DNA from: Bradyrhizobium oropedii
Lineage (GTDB): Bacteria; Pseudomonadota; Alphaproteobacteria; Rhizobiales; Xanthobacteraceae
DNA: 64,000 bases
Assembly: GCF_020889685.1 (NCBI RefSeq)
Contig: NZ_JACMYO010000010.1
Coordinates: 1-64,000, forward strand
Direction of reading: 5' to 3'
The translations under genes and the position numbers were made by a program. Under the pieces are notes generated by a model. That model was not told the DNA's origin, searched no databases, and was given only the letters and a program-made list of their open reading frames with translations. This document shows positions 18,571-28,498 of the stretch, piece by piece. Positions within the stretch are counted from its first letter, which is position 1; each line of letters begins with the position of its first letter.

Positions 18571-20091
18571 TCAGTGGCGGCGGTGGGCGTTGAGCCGGTT
18601 TTCGACGAACAGCGAGTAACGCGACATTCCAAAGCAGAACACGAAGTAGATCATTCCGGCAAAGGCGAATCCGGTAAAGGCGGTCGTCGGCGTCGTCCAG
18701 ACCGGGTCCGAGAACGATGCCCGCAGAGATCCCAACAGATCGAACAGCGCCACGATCGACACCAGCGAGGTGTCCTTGAACAGCGAGATGAAGCTGTTGA
18801 CGATGCCGGGAATGACGTAACGCAGCGCCTGCGGCAGCACGATCAGCGACGTGGTCTTCCACCAGGACAGGCCGAGCGCCGATGCGGCCTCCGCCTGCCC
18901 GCGCGCCACCGCAGCCAACCCGCCCCTGATCACCTCGGCCATATAGGCGCCGGTAAAGATCGCCACGCCGATCAGGGCACGCAGCAGGCCGTCGACGGCG
19001 AAATTGCCCGGCACGAACAGCGGCAGCATGTAGGTCGCGAAGAACAGCACCGTGATCAACGGCACGCCGCGCCAGAATTCGATGAACGCGATCGAGAAGA
19101 TCCGGATCAGCGGGATGGTCGAGCGACGGCCGAGCGCCAGTGCAATCCCGATCGGCATCGAGGCGACGATGCCGGTGATCGCGATCACCAGCGTCACCAG
19201 GAGTCCGCCCCACAGCCGGGTGTCGACGATGGGAAAGCCGCCGCGATCGAGCCCCATCAGCCTGATGCCAACCGCTATCCCGGCAAATGTCAGCAGGCTC
19301 CCGAGCAGTGCCCCGCGGCCGGTGCGCACGCCGCCTCCGAGCACAAACAGCACGGCCGAGACGATCACGGCGGTGACGAGGAAATCGCCCCAGACCGGCA
19401 GCGACGAGGCTTGCAACTGATCGCGCAGCCAGGTCAACGGAAAGATCAGCCAATGGATCAGTACGCCGACCAGGACGAGCACCTTGCCCACCACCCACAG
19501 CAGCGGGGCGATCGCCGAACTCTTGCTGAGATTGACCAGCAGATCGCCGGCACCGCCGATGCTCTGCTCGAAGAGCTGCAACAGTCCGGCGGTCCAGCTC
19601 ACGCCGAAGCCAGCGATGCCGCCGCCATGCAGCAGGAAGAACGCCACCACCGGAAACGCGAAGAAGAACAGGCCGGAGTTCAGGCCCTTGGCCGGCAGGC
19701 GCGGCATCAGCAGCGGCAGCAACAACGCGGCGCCGAGCGCATAGGTCAGATTGACACGCCAGCGCTGGGCTTCCGGATAGAAGCCATAGATCAGTTGCGC
19801 CAGCTTGGCCTGAATATAGGGCCAGCAGGCGCCGACCTCGTGGCCGGCCTTTTCGGCGAGGCAAGCGGTGCGATCCTTGCCGGTCCAGACCGCGTCGAAC
19901 AGCAGGAACCTGACCGTCGGGACAACGATGTACCAGGCCAGCAACAGCCCGAGGATCGTGAGCAGGATGTTGCCCGGCGAATTCAACAGTCGCGTTCGCA
20001 GGAATCCGATGAAGCCGGTGGTCTTCGTCGGCGCCGCACGCTCGGCAACCAGATCCTGCCGGACAAAGGACGAGGCGGACAGATCCGTCAT
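18571..20091 (-). CDS. aapM: General L-amino-acid ABC transporter permease AapM
   Basis: The 506-residue inner-membrane permease begins [15 protein letters not shown]. It has multiple membrane helices and the ABC permease EAA loop [20 protein letters not shown] (about 100 residues from the C-terminus). The polar amino-acid permease region spans [20 protein letters not shown] to the end. It is longer than Rhizobium AapM because of an extended central hydrophobic region. The ATG at 20091 overlaps the aapQ stop (ATGA). With AapQ it forms the channel of the broad-specificity amino-acid uptake system. Confidence 0.92.
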   Translation of the reverse strand: MTDLSASSFVRQDLVAERAAPTKTTGFIGFLRTRLLNSPGNILLTILGLLLAWYIVVPTVRFLLFDAVWTGKDRTACLAEKAGHEVGACWPYIQAKLAQLIYGFYPEAQRWRVNLTYALGAALLLPLLMPRLPAKGLNSGLFFFAFPVVAFFLLHGGGIAGFGVSWTAGLLQLFEQSIGGAGDLLVNLSKSSAIAPLLWVVGKVLVLVGVLIHWLIFPLTWLRDQLQASSLPVWGDFLVTAVIVSAVLFVLGGGVRTGRGALLGSLLTFAGIAVGIRLMGLDRGGFPIVDTRLWGGLLVTLVIAITGIVASMPIGIALALGRRSTIPLIRIFSIAFIEFWRGVPLITVLFFATYMLPLFVPGNFAVDGLLRALIGVAIFTGAYMAEVIRGGLAAVARGQAEAASALGLSWWKTTSLIVLPQALRYVIPGIVNSFISLFKDTSLVSIVALFDLLGSLRASFSDPVWTTPTTAFTGFAFAGMIYFVFCFGMSRYSLFVENRLNAHRRH

Positions 20092-21293
20092 GCCGCCATG
20101 CTCCGGTTGATGCGCCAGCCATAGATGCTCATCAGCGCGCTCGTCGTCAGCGAGAGCAACAGGTAGACGCCCATCGTCATCGCGATGATTTCGATCGCCT
20201 GCCCGGTCTGGCTCACCGCGGTGCCGGCGAACACCGAGACCAGATCGGGATAGCCGATAGCCACCGCCAGCGACGAGTTCTTGGTGAGATTGAGGTACTG
20301 GCTGGTCAGCGGCGGCACGATGACGCGCATCGCCTGCGGCACCACGATCAGCCGCAGCGTCGCGGCGCGGCTGAGGCCGAGCGAGGAGCCCGCCTCCATC
20401 TGTCCCTTGTGGACCGACATGACGCCGGCGCGGACGATCTCGGCAATGAAGGCCCCCGTGTAGGTCGACAGCGCGACCGTCAGCGCAACGAATTCGGGGA
20501 TGATCCGCGCGCCGCCGGCGAAGTTGAAGCCTTTCAGCTGCGGCAGCTCGAGCTTGAACGGCCAACCGAAGATCAGCATCGAGGCCAGCGGCAGTCCGAC
20601 CAGGCAACCCAGCACATAGGGCCAGATCCGGATCATGTGCCCGCGCTGGAACAGGATACGCCGCGCGTGGTGCCGCAAGCCCAACGCCACGACGATACCG
20701 GCCGCGAGCGCGGCGAGGAACGGATAGAGCCCCGGCTCGCTGACCGGCAGCGGCACGATGAGCCCGCGATTGTTGAGGAAGAACGTGCTGAAGATCGAGA
20801 TGCTCTGCCGCGGCGCCGGCAGCGCCGCGAGCACTGCCAGGTACCAGAACAGGATCTGGAACAAGACCGGCAGGTTCCTGACGATCTCGACATAGATGCC
20901 GCCGATCCGCGACAGCACCCCGTTCGGCGACAACCGGCACAGCGCCACGATGAAGCCGATCACGGTGGCGAAGACGATGCCGATCACCGAGACCAGGATC
21001 GTGTTCAACAGACCGACGAAGAACACCCGCCAGTAGGTGTCGGAATTGTTGTAGGCGATCAGGCTCTGATTGACGTCAAAGCCCGCATTGTAATTGAGGA
21101 AGCCGAAGCCCGACGCAATGTGCTGGGTCTCCAGGTTCGTGCGCGCATTCGCCACGATCTCATAGGCTATCCAGGCCAGGATCGCGGCGAAGGCAATCTG
21201 TGCCGCAAAGCCGTTCCAGCCGGTCTTGCCGCCAAGCGCACGCTTGAGCCTGAGGGCAAATTGCAGCGGTGGTTTGCGGGGCGCGATGCTCAT
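20088..21293 (-). CDS. aapQ: General L-amino-acid ABC transporter permease AapQ
   Basis: This 401-residue permease begins MSIAPRKPPLQFALRLKRAL. It has an N-terminal helix, a periplasmic stretch (NYNAGFDVNQSLIAYNNSDT), the conserved GLLNTILVSVIGIVFATVIG helices, and the EAA loop MEAGSSLGLSRAATLRLIVV. It is the partner of AapM. The gene begins 24 bases after aapJ and is coupled to aapM by a four-base overlap. Confidence 0.93.
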   Translation of the reverse strand: MSIAPRKPPLQFALRLKRALGGKTGWNGFAAQIAFAAILAWIAYEIVANARTNLETQHIASGFGFLNYNAGFDVNQSLIAYNNSDTYWRVFFVGLLNTILVSVIGIVFATVIGFIVALCRLSPNGVLSRIGGIYVEIVRNLPVLFQILFWYLAVLAALPAPRQSISIFSTFFLNNRGLIVPLPVSEPGLYPFLAALAAGIVVALGLRHHARRILFQRGHMIRIWPYVLGCLVGLPLASMLIFGWPFKLELPQLKGFNFAGGARIIPEFVALTVALSTYTGAFIAEIVRAGVMSVHKGQMEAGSSLGLSRAATLRLIVVPQAMRVIVPPLTSQYLNLTKNSSLAVAIGYPDLVSVFAGTAVSQTGQAIEIIAMTMGVYLLLSLTTSALMSIYGWRINRSMAA

Positions 21294-21317
21294 CGCCGCA
21301 GCCGTTGGCCGGATCGA

Positions 21318-22334
21318 TCAGCGGATCGGCGGCGCGTACTGGATACCACCCTTGTTCCAGAGATTGTTGACGCCACGAGCGATGCCGAGCGGCGAGCCGG
21401 TGCCGACATTGCGCTCGAAGGTTTCGCCGTAATTGCCGACCGCCTTCACGATCCGCACCACCCAGTCCTTGGTGAGGCCGAGCTGTTCGCCGAGATTGCC
21501 GTCGGTGCCGAGCACCCGCTTCATCTCCGGCTTGTCCGATTTGAGCATGGTGTCGACGTTCTTCTGGGTGATGCCGAGCTCCTCGGCATTGATCATCGCA
21601 AACAGTGTCCACTTCACGATGTCGAACCACTGGTCGTCGCCGTGGCGCACCATCGGCCCCAGCGGCTCCTTGGAGATGATTTCCGGGAGCACGATGTGAT
21701 CGGCAGGGTTGGCGAGCTTCAGGCGGCTGGCATAGAGCCCCGAGGCGTCGTCGGTGAAGACGTCGCAGCGTCCGGATTCATAGGCTTTGACGGCCTCGTC
21801 AATGCTGCCGAACGCGATCACCTCGTACTTCATGTTGTTGCCCTTGAAGAAGTCGGCGAGGTTCTGCTCCGTCGTGGTGCCGGTCTGCACGCAGACCGAG
21901 GCGCTGTTCAATTCCAGCGCCGAATTGACCTTGAGCGACTTCTTCACCATGAAGCCCTGCCCGTCATAATAGGTCACGCCGGTGAAATTGGCGCCGAGCG
22001 AGGTGTCGCGCGACACGGTCCAGGTGGTGTTGCGCGACAGCACGTCGATCTCGCCGGACTGCAGCGCGGTGAAGCGATCCTTCGCCGACAGCGGCACGAA
22101 CTTGACCTTGGTCGGGTCGTCGAGCACCACGGCGGCAATGGCGCGGCAGACGTCGACGTCGATGCCGGTCCAGTTCCCCTTGTCGTCCGGCGCGGAGAAG
22201 CCCGGCAGGCCCTGGCTGACGCCGCAGGACAGCTGGCCCCTGTCCTTGATCGTCTTGAGGGTTTGCGCCGAGGCGGCCTGGCCCGACAGGGTGGCGGCAA
22301 CGGCAAGAAAAACAGCCAGGGATGCGCATTTCAT
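21318..22334 (-). CDS. aapJ: General L-amino-acid ABC transporter substrate-binding protein AapJ
   Basis: The 338-residue periplasmic solute-binding protein has a signal peptide (MKCASLAVFLAVAATLSGQA, cleavage near ASA/QT). SBP family 3 features follow: DRGQLSCGVSQGLPGFSAPD, GIDVDVCRAIAAVVLDD, FTALQSGEIDVLSRNTTWT, and the hinge region GRCDVFTDDASGLYASRL. It captures amino acids for AapQMP. It is first in the operon, so the operon promoter lies in the region upstream of 22334. Confidence 0.94.
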   Translation of the reverse strand: MKCASLAVFLAVAATLSGQAASAQTLKTIKDRGQLSCGVSQGLPGFSAPDDKGNWTGIDVDVCRAIAAVVLDDPTKVKFVPLSAKDRFTALQSGEIDVLSRNTTWTVSRDTSLGANFTGVTYYDGQGFMVKKSLKVNSALELNSASVCVQTGTTTEQNLADFFKGNNMKYEVIAFGSIDEAVKAYESGRCDVFTDDASGLYASRLKLANPADHIVLPEIISKEPLGPMVRHGDDQWFDIVKWTLFAMINAEELGITQKNVDTMLKSDKPEMKRVLGTDGNLGEQLGLTKDWVVRIVKAVGNYGETFERNVGTGSPLGIARGVNNLWNKGGIQYAPPIR

Positions 22335-22661
22335 GGGCAGGGCCTTTCAGGGTCGTCCGTTGGACGTTTGCTTTGTGATCGCCTCGCGTTCGGGCCATCC
22401 CAATGATCCCTTGCAGCAAAAGATGCTGATCTGACAGTCAGTTTGACGTGCAAACCGGCCAGGCAACGGATCGTAGGTCGCGGCAGGCCCCTCAACGTGC
22501 GGCGACTGGTAGTTGCGGCGCATCACATAGCGACTGACGAGCCGGGTCAAGGGGTTGACGCATGTCTTCTACCTCTTGTTAGTAACACCTCCCGGCGTAG
22601 CCCTGTCTTCCCGACGCGGTGCGGCTGCGGCAAAAAGTCTAAAGTCTAACGGCAGCAATCC
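22335..22661. other. Divergent promoter region aapJ / metC
   Basis: These 327 bases separate two divergent start codons. On the plus strand TTGACG (22554-22559) followed by TTAGTA about 18 bases later is a weak promoter candidate for metC. I looked for a SAM-II-type riboswitch ahead of metC and could not recognise its conserved core. Confidence 0.4.
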
Positions 22662-23858
22662 ATGACCTCCTCTGACGGCTCCACGCCCTCCCGCTCGCAA
22701 GACGTCACGACCCGCCTGGTCACGGCCGGCCGCGACACCAAGGCCCAGAAGGGCTTCGTCAACCCGCCGGTGTTTCACGGCTCGACCGTGCTCTATCCGA
22801 GCGCGGAGGACCTCCACGCCCATCGCGCCGAATTTACCTATGGCCGCCACGGCACCCCGACCACCCGGGCGCTACAGGACGTGCTGATGGCGCTGGAAGG
22901 CCCGCAATGCGCCGGCGTCGGCCTCGCCCCGTCGGGACTGTCCGCGATCAGCACGACGCTGCTCGCCGTGCTGAAGGCCGGCGACCATCTGCTGGTTTGC
23001 GACAATGCCTATCGGCCGACCCGCAACGTCTGCGAAAAGCTCCTGAGGCGCTACGGCATCGAGACCAGCTATTTCGATCCGCTGATCGGCGCCGGCATCG
23101 CGGCGCTGTTCAAGCCGAACACCCGCGCCGTGCTGGTCGAGGCGCCCGGCTCGCAATCGTTCGAGATGCCCGACGTGCGCGCGATATCGGCCGTGGCGCA
23201 TGCCCACGGCGCGCTGATGATCGATGACAACACATGGGCGACCCCGCTCTATCGCCGTTCGCTCGAACAAGGCATCGACATCAGCATGCAGGCCGGCACC
23301 AAATATTTCAGCGGCCACTCCGACATCATGTTCGGCACCATCGCGGCCAACGCGAAGGCCTGGCCGCTGGTCCAGGAGGCGATCGGGGTGCTCGGCGTCT
23401 GCGTCGGCCCCGATGACGTCTACCTCGCGCTGCGCGGGCTACGCACGCTGTCGGTTCGACTTGCACAGCACCACCGCTCCGGGCTCGAGATGGCGCGCTG
23501 GCTTGCGGCGCGACCCGAGGTCGAACGCGTGCTGCACCCTGCCCTCGAGACCGATCCCGCGCACGCAATCTGGAAGCGCGACTTCACCGGCGCCTCCGGC
23601 CTGTTCAGCATCGTGCTGAAGCCGGTGCCGCAGACCGCGGTCGATGCGATGCTCAACACGCTCAAGCTGTTTGGCATGGGCTTTTCGTGGGGCGGGTTCG
23701 AGAGCCTCGCCATCCCGTTCGATTGCAGCGACTATCGCACCGCGACCAAATGGTCGCCGGGCGGACCGACGCTGCGGCTGCATATCGGGCTCGAAAGCCT
23801 CGACGATCTCAAAGCCGATCTCGATCGCGGGTTTGCGGCGTTGAAGGCTGCGCGCTGA
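22662..23858 (+). CDS. metC: Cystathionine beta-lyase
   Basis: The 398-residue Cys/Met-metabolism PLP enzyme of fold type I cleaves cystathionine to homocysteine for methionine synthesis. Visible features are the YGRHGTPTTRALQDVLMALE segment, the cofactor-stacking LVCDNAYRPTRNVCEKLLRR region, the Asp in LMIDDNTWATP, and the Schiff-base lysine K214 in AGTKYFSGHSDIMFG. The last of these matches MetC rather than MetB/MetZ. Start ATG at 22662, with no strong ribosome site. It appears monocistronic. Confidence 0.9.
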   Translation: MTSSDGSTPSRSQDVTTRLVTAGRDTKAQKGFVNPPVFHGSTVLYPSAEDLHAHRAEFTYGRHGTPTTRALQDVLMALEGPQCAGVGLAPSGLSAISTTLLAVLKAGDHLLVCDNAYRPTRNVCEKLLRRYGIETSYFDPLIGAGIAALFKPNTRAVLVEAPGSQSFEMPDVRAISAVAHAHGALMIDDNTWATPLYRRSLEQGIDISMQAGTKYFSGHSDIMFGTIAANAKAWPLVQEAIGVLGVCVGPDDVYLALRGLRTLSVRLAQHHRSGLEMARWLAARPEVERVLHPALETDPAHAIWKRDFTGASGLFSIVLKPVPQTAVDAMLNTLKLFGMGFSWGGFESLAIPFDCSDYRTATKWSPGGPTLRLHIGLESLDDLKADLDRGFAALKAAR

Positions 23859-24144
23859 TCCGTCGGCGCGGACTACACGTTAGCCGAGATTAACCACAAG
23901 CGACCGGCCGTGACGCGGCATTGCGACCCGCGTCCCGTGCATCGAGTACGCGCGATCTCCGGGATTCTGCGGAGATGTGACGGCGCCGATAAACTCGCCG
24001 TTCACCATCCCCACCAATCCCTTAATTGTCCGGACGTTCCATCAAGTTCCCTTATACTTTTGCGGCCGTAGTGATGCTCCCGGGAAGGGCTGTCGGTGCC
24101 GCAAGGACGTGACTGCCCTGAGTTAAGGGCATTCAGACAATCGC

Positions 24145-24948
24145 ATGAAGACGGCACGCATCGTGGTCCTCGGCATCGCCGGCGTCGCAGGCCTCGCAGC
24201 CATGTATCTCGCGAGCGTTGGCGATCGCAAACCGGCGCCGGTCGCGCCGCCAGTCGCACAGCTCCCGACCGTCGAGGTGCTGGTGGCGAAGTCCGACATC
24301 GGCCTCGGCCAGTCGGTCAAAGCCGAAGACGTGCAATGGCAGCGCTGGCCCGCTGAAACCGCAAGCGCGGCGTTCATCCGTCACGACACCAATGCCAATG
24401 CCATGGCCGACGTGATCGGCTCGATCGCACGCGCTCCTTTCATCATCGGCGAACCGATCCGCGACCAGAAATTGGTCAAGGCCAATGGAAGCGGCTTCAT
24501 GGCCGCGATCCTGCCGTCCGGCATGCGCGCGATCTCCACGGAAATCTCGCCGGAGACCGGCGCCGGCGGCTTCATCCTGCCGAACGACCGCGTCGATGTG
24601 ATCCTGTCGCGACGCGACAAGAACCCCGATCAACAGCAGGGTAACCGCGACATCATCACCACCGAAATACTGCTGTCCAACGTCCGCGTGCTGGCGATCG
24701 ACCAGGCGCCGAAAGAGAAGGACGGCAACAACTCCCTCGTCGGCAAGACCGTGACACTCGAGCTCAAGCCCGAACAGGCCGAGACGCTCGCGCGCGCCCG
24801 GCAGAGCGGCACGCTGGCGCTGGCGCTGCGCAGCATCGCCGACATCAATGAGACGATCGACGAGACCAGAGACCAGGCCCCGAAGCGGGGCGAGAGCATC
24901 AAGGTGGTGCGCTTCGGCATCCCTAGCGCTCAGACGACACAGAAGTGA
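24145..24948 (+). CDS. cpaB: Flp/Tad pilus assembly protein CpaB
   Basis: The 267-residue protein has an N-terminal membrane/signal segment (TARIVVLGIAGVAGLAAMYL), a SAF domain with VEVLVAKSDIGLGQSVKAED, and the RcpC/CpaB region GFILPNDRVDVILSRRDKNP. CpaB is a periplasmic component that stabilises the CpaC secretin of the tight-adherence pilus. First gene of the cpaBCDE run; cpaC starts 13 bases downstream. Confidence 0.92.
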   Translation: MKTARIVVLGIAGVAGLAAMYLASVGDRKPAPVAPPVAQLPTVEVLVAKSDIGLGQSVKAEDVQWQRWPAETASAAFIRHDTNANAMADVIGSIARAPFIIGEPIRDQKLVKANGSGFMAAILPSGMRAISTEISPETGAGGFILPNDRVDVILSRRDKNPDQQQGNRDIITTEILLSNVRVLAIDQAPKEKDGNNSLVGKTVTLELKPEQAETLARARQSGTLALALRSIADINETIDETRDQAPKRGESIKVVRFGIPSAQTTQK

Positions 24949-24961
24949 TGGGGGCTTCGAT

Positions 24962-26431
24962 ATGACAACGGGTGCAAAACAACTGGCGACGCGGACCACG
25001 CTGGTCCGTTCGCTGTCATTCTCGGCGGTTACCGCCCTGATGCTGATCCCGGCTCTCGCCGGCGCGACCGATCCCGACAAGAACTCGGACGTCGCAGTGA
25101 CGAGCAGCATTTCCGCCAAGATGCGCTCCGTCTCGCTCGGCGTCGGCAAGTCGGTGGTGGTCGACCTGCCGCGCGAGGCCAAGGACGTCCTGGTCGCCGA
25201 TCCCAAGATCGCCAACGCCGTGATCCGCTCGGCGCAGCGCGCCTATATCATCGGCGCGGCGGTCGGCCAGACCAACGTGGTGTTCTTCGACGCCGAAGGC
25301 AACCAGGTCGCGTCCTACGACATCGCCATCAAGCGCGACCTCAACGGCATGCGCGCCGCATTGAAGCAGATGCTGCCCGGCGTCCAGATCGAAGGCGTCG
25401 GCGACAGCGTGGTGCTGACCGGCACGGTGGCGAGCCCGGTCGAAGCCCAGCAGGCCGGCGACATCGCCGCGAAGCTCGTCGGCAGCGCCGAGAAGGTCGT
25501 CAATTCCATCGTGGTGCGCGGTCGCGACCAGGTGATGTTGAAAGTCACCGTCGCCGAAGTGCGCCGGGATGTCGTCAAGCAGCTCGGCGTCGATCTCAGT
25601 GCCAACATGAATTACGGCACCGCCGCGGTGGTCTTCAACAACGCCAACGCCTTCACCGCCAACAACGGACCGCTCGCGCCCAGCAACGTGCTGGCCGGTG
25701 CGGCCCTGAACAAGCTCGGCGTGCCGACCGTCACCGCGACGCTGCGCGCGATGGAAAACGCAGGCGTCGTGAAGACGCTGGCCGAGCCCAACCTCACGGC
25801 GATCTCCGGCGAGTCCGCGACCTTCGTCTCGGGCGGCGAGTTTCCAATTCCGACCGGCGTCACCTGTCAGACCACGACGTCAGGCACGATCGGCAATTGC
25901 GTCCAGACCGTCAGCTTCAAGAAGTTCGGTATCTCGCTCAACTTCACTCCCGTGGTGCTGTCCGAGGGACGCATCAGCCTGAAGGTGATGACCGAAGTGT
26001 CCGAAGTCTCGATGGACAACGCGTTGACCGGCGGCCAGGGCGGCACGACGATCCCCTCGATCAAGACCCGCCGCGCCGACACCACGCTGGAGGTGCCCTC
26101 CGGCGGCTCGATCGCGATGGCCGGATTGATCCAGGAGCAGACCAAGCAGGCCATCAACGGAATGCCGGGTGTCGATCAGATCCCGGTCCTCGGCCAGCTG
26201 TTCAGGAGCCAGGACTTCGTCAACAACGAGACCGAGCTCATGGTCATCGTGACGCCCTACGTGGTGCGCGCCGTTGCGCAGAAGGAATTGTCCCGTCCGG
26301 ACGACGGATTTGCCCCGGCCTCCGACGCACAGTCGGCGCTGCTGGCGCGCGTCAATCGCATCTACGGCGTTGCCGCCCGTGCCGAGCCGATCGGCGCCAC
26401 GCCGGTCAATTTCGGCTTCATCATCGACTGA
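24962..26431 (+). CDS. cpaC: Flp/Tad pilus secretin CpaC (RcpA)
   Basis: The 489-residue outer-membrane secretin has a signal peptide (VTALMLIPALAGA), a pilus-formation N-terminal domain (VGKSVVVDLPREAKDVLVAD), a BON-like segment (VVLTGTVASPVEAQQAGDI), and the secretin core ending VDQIPVLGQLFRSQDFVNNE with TELMVIVTPYVV. It forms the channel for Flp pili. The ATG at 24962 is chosen because the signal peptide follows it. Confidence 0.94.
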   Translation: MTTGAKQLATRTTLVRSLSFSAVTALMLIPALAGATDPDKNSDVAVTSSISAKMRSVSLGVGKSVVVDLPREAKDVLVADPKIANAVIRSAQRAYIIGAAVGQTNVVFFDAEGNQVASYDIAIKRDLNGMRAALKQMLPGVQIEGVGDSVVLTGTVASPVEAQQAGDIAAKLVGSAEKVVNSIVVRGRDQVMLKVTVAEVRRDVVKQLGVDLSANMNYGTAAVVFNNANAFTANNGPLAPSNVLAGAALNKLGVPTVTATLRAMENAGVVKTLAEPNLTAISGESATFVSGGEFPIPTGVTCQTTTSGTIGNCVQTVSFKKFGISLNFTPVVLSEGRISLKVMTEVSEVSMDNALTGGQGGTTIPSIKTRRADTTLEVPSGGSIAMAGLIQEQTKQAINGMPGVDQIPVLGQLFRSQDFVNNETELMVIVTPYVVRAVAQKELSRPDDGFAPASDAQSALLARVNRIYGVAARAEPIGATPVNFGFIID

Positions 26432-26460
26432 GGCGCGAACCTGAAGGGTTGGGGGATCCT

Positions 26461-27204
26461 ATGATGATACGCAACACACAAGCCGGATATACGAGGTCGC
26501 TGTCGCTCTGCGGCGCACTCGTCGCCACGGCGATCGCGCTCGGCGGCTGCAATCTGACCGGCGACAATCTTGCCACCGGCACCGTACCCGACGACTACCG
26601 GCAACGGCATCCGATCGCGATCACCGAGGGTGAGCAGTCGATCGTCGTGTTCGTGGGCCATGCCCGCGGCAATCTCACCGAAACGCAGCGCGACGACGTG
26701 ATGGGGCTGGCCCGCACCTGGCGCCGTGAAGGCACCGGCGCGATCGCGATCGATGTGCCGGCCGACACCTCGAACACGCGCTCGACGCAGGCGGTGTACC
26801 AGGAGATCCGCGGCGTGCTGGCGTCGATGGGCGTGCCTGCGCACGCCATCACCCGGCGGTCCTATCACGCCGACGACCCGCGCGCGCTCCCGACCATTCG
26901 CCTCAGCTATCCGAAGATGGCCGCGGTCGCCGGACCCTGCGGCGTGTGGCCGAGCGACCTTGGTCCCTCGATCTACAATCCCGGTTACAGCGAGAACAAG
27001 CAGTACGAGAATTTCGGCTGCGCCACGCAACGCAACCTCGCCGCGATGGTCGCCAATCCGTCCGACCTCGAACAGCCGCGGACCGAGACCGCCGCCTACA
27101 CGCCGCGCCGGTCGATCGCATTCCAGAAATACCGCAAGGGTGAGTCGACCGCGACCACCTACCCCGAAGCCGATAGAGCGAAACTGAGCGACGCCGGGAA
27201 ATGA
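26461..27204 (+). CDS. cpaD: Tad pilus lipoprotein CpaD
   Basis: The 247-residue protein has a lipoprotein signal ending VATAIALGGC, so the mature protein is probably anchored in the outer membrane. The CpaD core is recognisable in PDDYRQRHPIAITEGEQSIV and in the C-terminal YENFGCATQRNLAAMVANPS with DLEQPR. CpaD assists the secretin. It starts after a GGGGGA ribosome site, 29 bases after cpaC, and its stop overlaps the cpaE start. Confidence 0.92.
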   Translation: MMIRNTQAGYTRSLSLCGALVATAIALGGCNLTGDNLATGTVPDDYRQRHPIAITEGEQSIVVFVGHARGNLTETQRDDVMGLARTWRREGTGAIAIDVPADTSNTRSTQAVYQEIRGVLASMGVPAHAITRRSYHADDPRALPTIRLSYPKMAAVAGPCGVWPSDLGPSIYNPGYSENKQYENFGCATQRNLAAMVANPSDLEQPRTETAAYTPRRSIAFQKYRKGESTATTYPEADRAKLSDAGK

Positions 27205-28469
27205 CCGAACAGCAGGACGAACCGCAGCACGCCCACGACCACATCGCGCCGGCACCGCGGATTTCCGTGCAGGCCTTCTGCGCCAGCGTCGCGACGGCCA
27301 CGACCGCGCGCGCCGCCGCCGAAGACCGCCGGCTGGCCAAGGCTCACCTCTCCGTCCACATGGGCGGCATCGCAGCGGCGATCGACACCTATCACAAGGC
27401 ACCGACGCCCAACGTCATCATGCTGGAGACCGAGCCGGACAACGATTTCCTCGCCGGTCTCGACGAACTCGCCACGGTCTGCGATCCCGGCACCCGCGTT
27501 GTCGTGCTCGGCACGCCGGGCGAAGCTGCGCCGTATCGCGAATTGGTCCGGCGCGGCGTCAACGACTACGTCATCGGGCCGGTCAAGGTGCTCGACATCG
27601 TCCGCTCGATCTGCAGCCTGTTCTCGTCCTCGGAAGCGGTCTCGGTCGGTCGCCTGATCGCGGTCGCGGGCGCCAAGGGTGGCGTCGGCGCCTCGACCAT
27701 CGCCCATAATGTCGCCTGGACCATCGCGCGCGACCTCGGGCTGGATTCGGTCGTGGTGGATCTCGACCTCGCCTTCGGCACCGCCGGGCTCGACTACAAC
27801 CAGGATCCGACACAGGGCATCGCCAACGCGGTGTTCGCACCCGAGCGTCCGGACAGCGCCTTCATGGAACGCCTGCTGGCAAAGTGCGGCGACCATCTCA
27901 GCCTGCTGGCGGCCCCGGCCACCCTCGACCAGGTCTATGATTTCGGCGCCGAGGCGTTCGATGCCATCTTCGACACGATGCGCATGACCACGTCCTGCAT
28001 CGTGCTCGACGTCCCGCATCAATGGACCGCCTGGACCAAACGCGTGCTGGTCGGCGCCGACGATATCCTGATCGTCGCCGAGCCCGACCTTGCCAACATG
28101 CGCAACACCAAGAACATGATGAACTTGCTCCGGACCGCGCGTCCCAATGACCGGCCGCCGCTCTACTGCCTGAACCAGGTCGGCATGTCGAAGCGCCCCG
28201 AGATCGAGGTCAAGGATTTCGCCAAGACGATCGAGAGCCAGCCGATCGCGTCCATTCCGTTCGATTGCAGGCTGTTCGGCGAAGCCGCCAACAACGGCCA
28301 GATGATCGCGGAAGTCTCCGCGCGTCATCGCACCACAAAGACGTTCCTGCGGATCGCGCAGCGCCTCACCGGCCGTCCCGATCTCGCCGAGGCCCGCGAG
28401 TCGTTCCTGTCGCCGATCCTCAAGAAGCTGCAGTCGCGTCGGAACGACGGCCGCCGCGCTGCCGGCTAG
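27201..28469 (+). CDS. cpaE: Tad pilus assembly ATPase CpaE (MinD/ParA-like)
   Basis: This 422-residue protein has an N-terminal receiver-like domain (residues about 30-140, IMLETEPDNDFLAGLDELAT) and a ParA/MinD-type ATPase domain with the deviant Walker A AGAKGGVGASTIAHN and Walker A' region VVVDLDLAFGTAGLDYNQD. CpaE localises the pilus machine to the pole in Caulobacter. ATGA overlap with cpaD indicates coupling. The usual next genes (cpaF, tadB, tadC) do not follow; a convergent tadD-like gene does. Confidence 0.92.
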   Translation: MTEQQDEPQHAHDHIAPAPRISVQAFCASVATATTARAAAEDRRLAKAHLSVHMGGIAAAIDTYHKAPTPNVIMLETEPDNDFLAGLDELATVCDPGTRVVVLGTPGEAAPYRELVRRGVNDYVIGPVKVLDIVRSICSLFSSSEAVSVGRLIAVAGAKGGVGASTIAHNVAWTIARDLGLDSVVVDLDLAFGTAGLDYNQDPTQGIANAVFAPERPDSAFMERLLAKCGDHLSLLAAPATLDQVYDFGAEAFDAIFDTMRMTTSCIVLDVPHQWTAWTKRVLVGADDILIVAEPDLANMRNTKNMMNLLRTARPNDRPPLYCLNQVGMSKRPEIEVKDFAKTIESQPIASIPFDCRLFGEAANNGQMIAEVSARHRTTKTFLRIAQRLTGRPDLAEARESFLSPILKKLQSRRNDGRRAAG

Positions 28470-28498
28470 CAGCCGTCCTGATTTCGCGTGAAGACGCT

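Noticed and set aside
20092..20940. Upstream in-frame extension of aapM giving a 789-residue protein
   Set aside because: The extension is antisense-like Arg/Ala/Gly text overlapping aapQ; the real start at 20091 overlaps the aapQ stop as ATGA.
22560..22661. SAM riboswitch before metC
   Set aside because: I could not find the conserved pseudoknot core of SAM-II or SAM-V in this leader.
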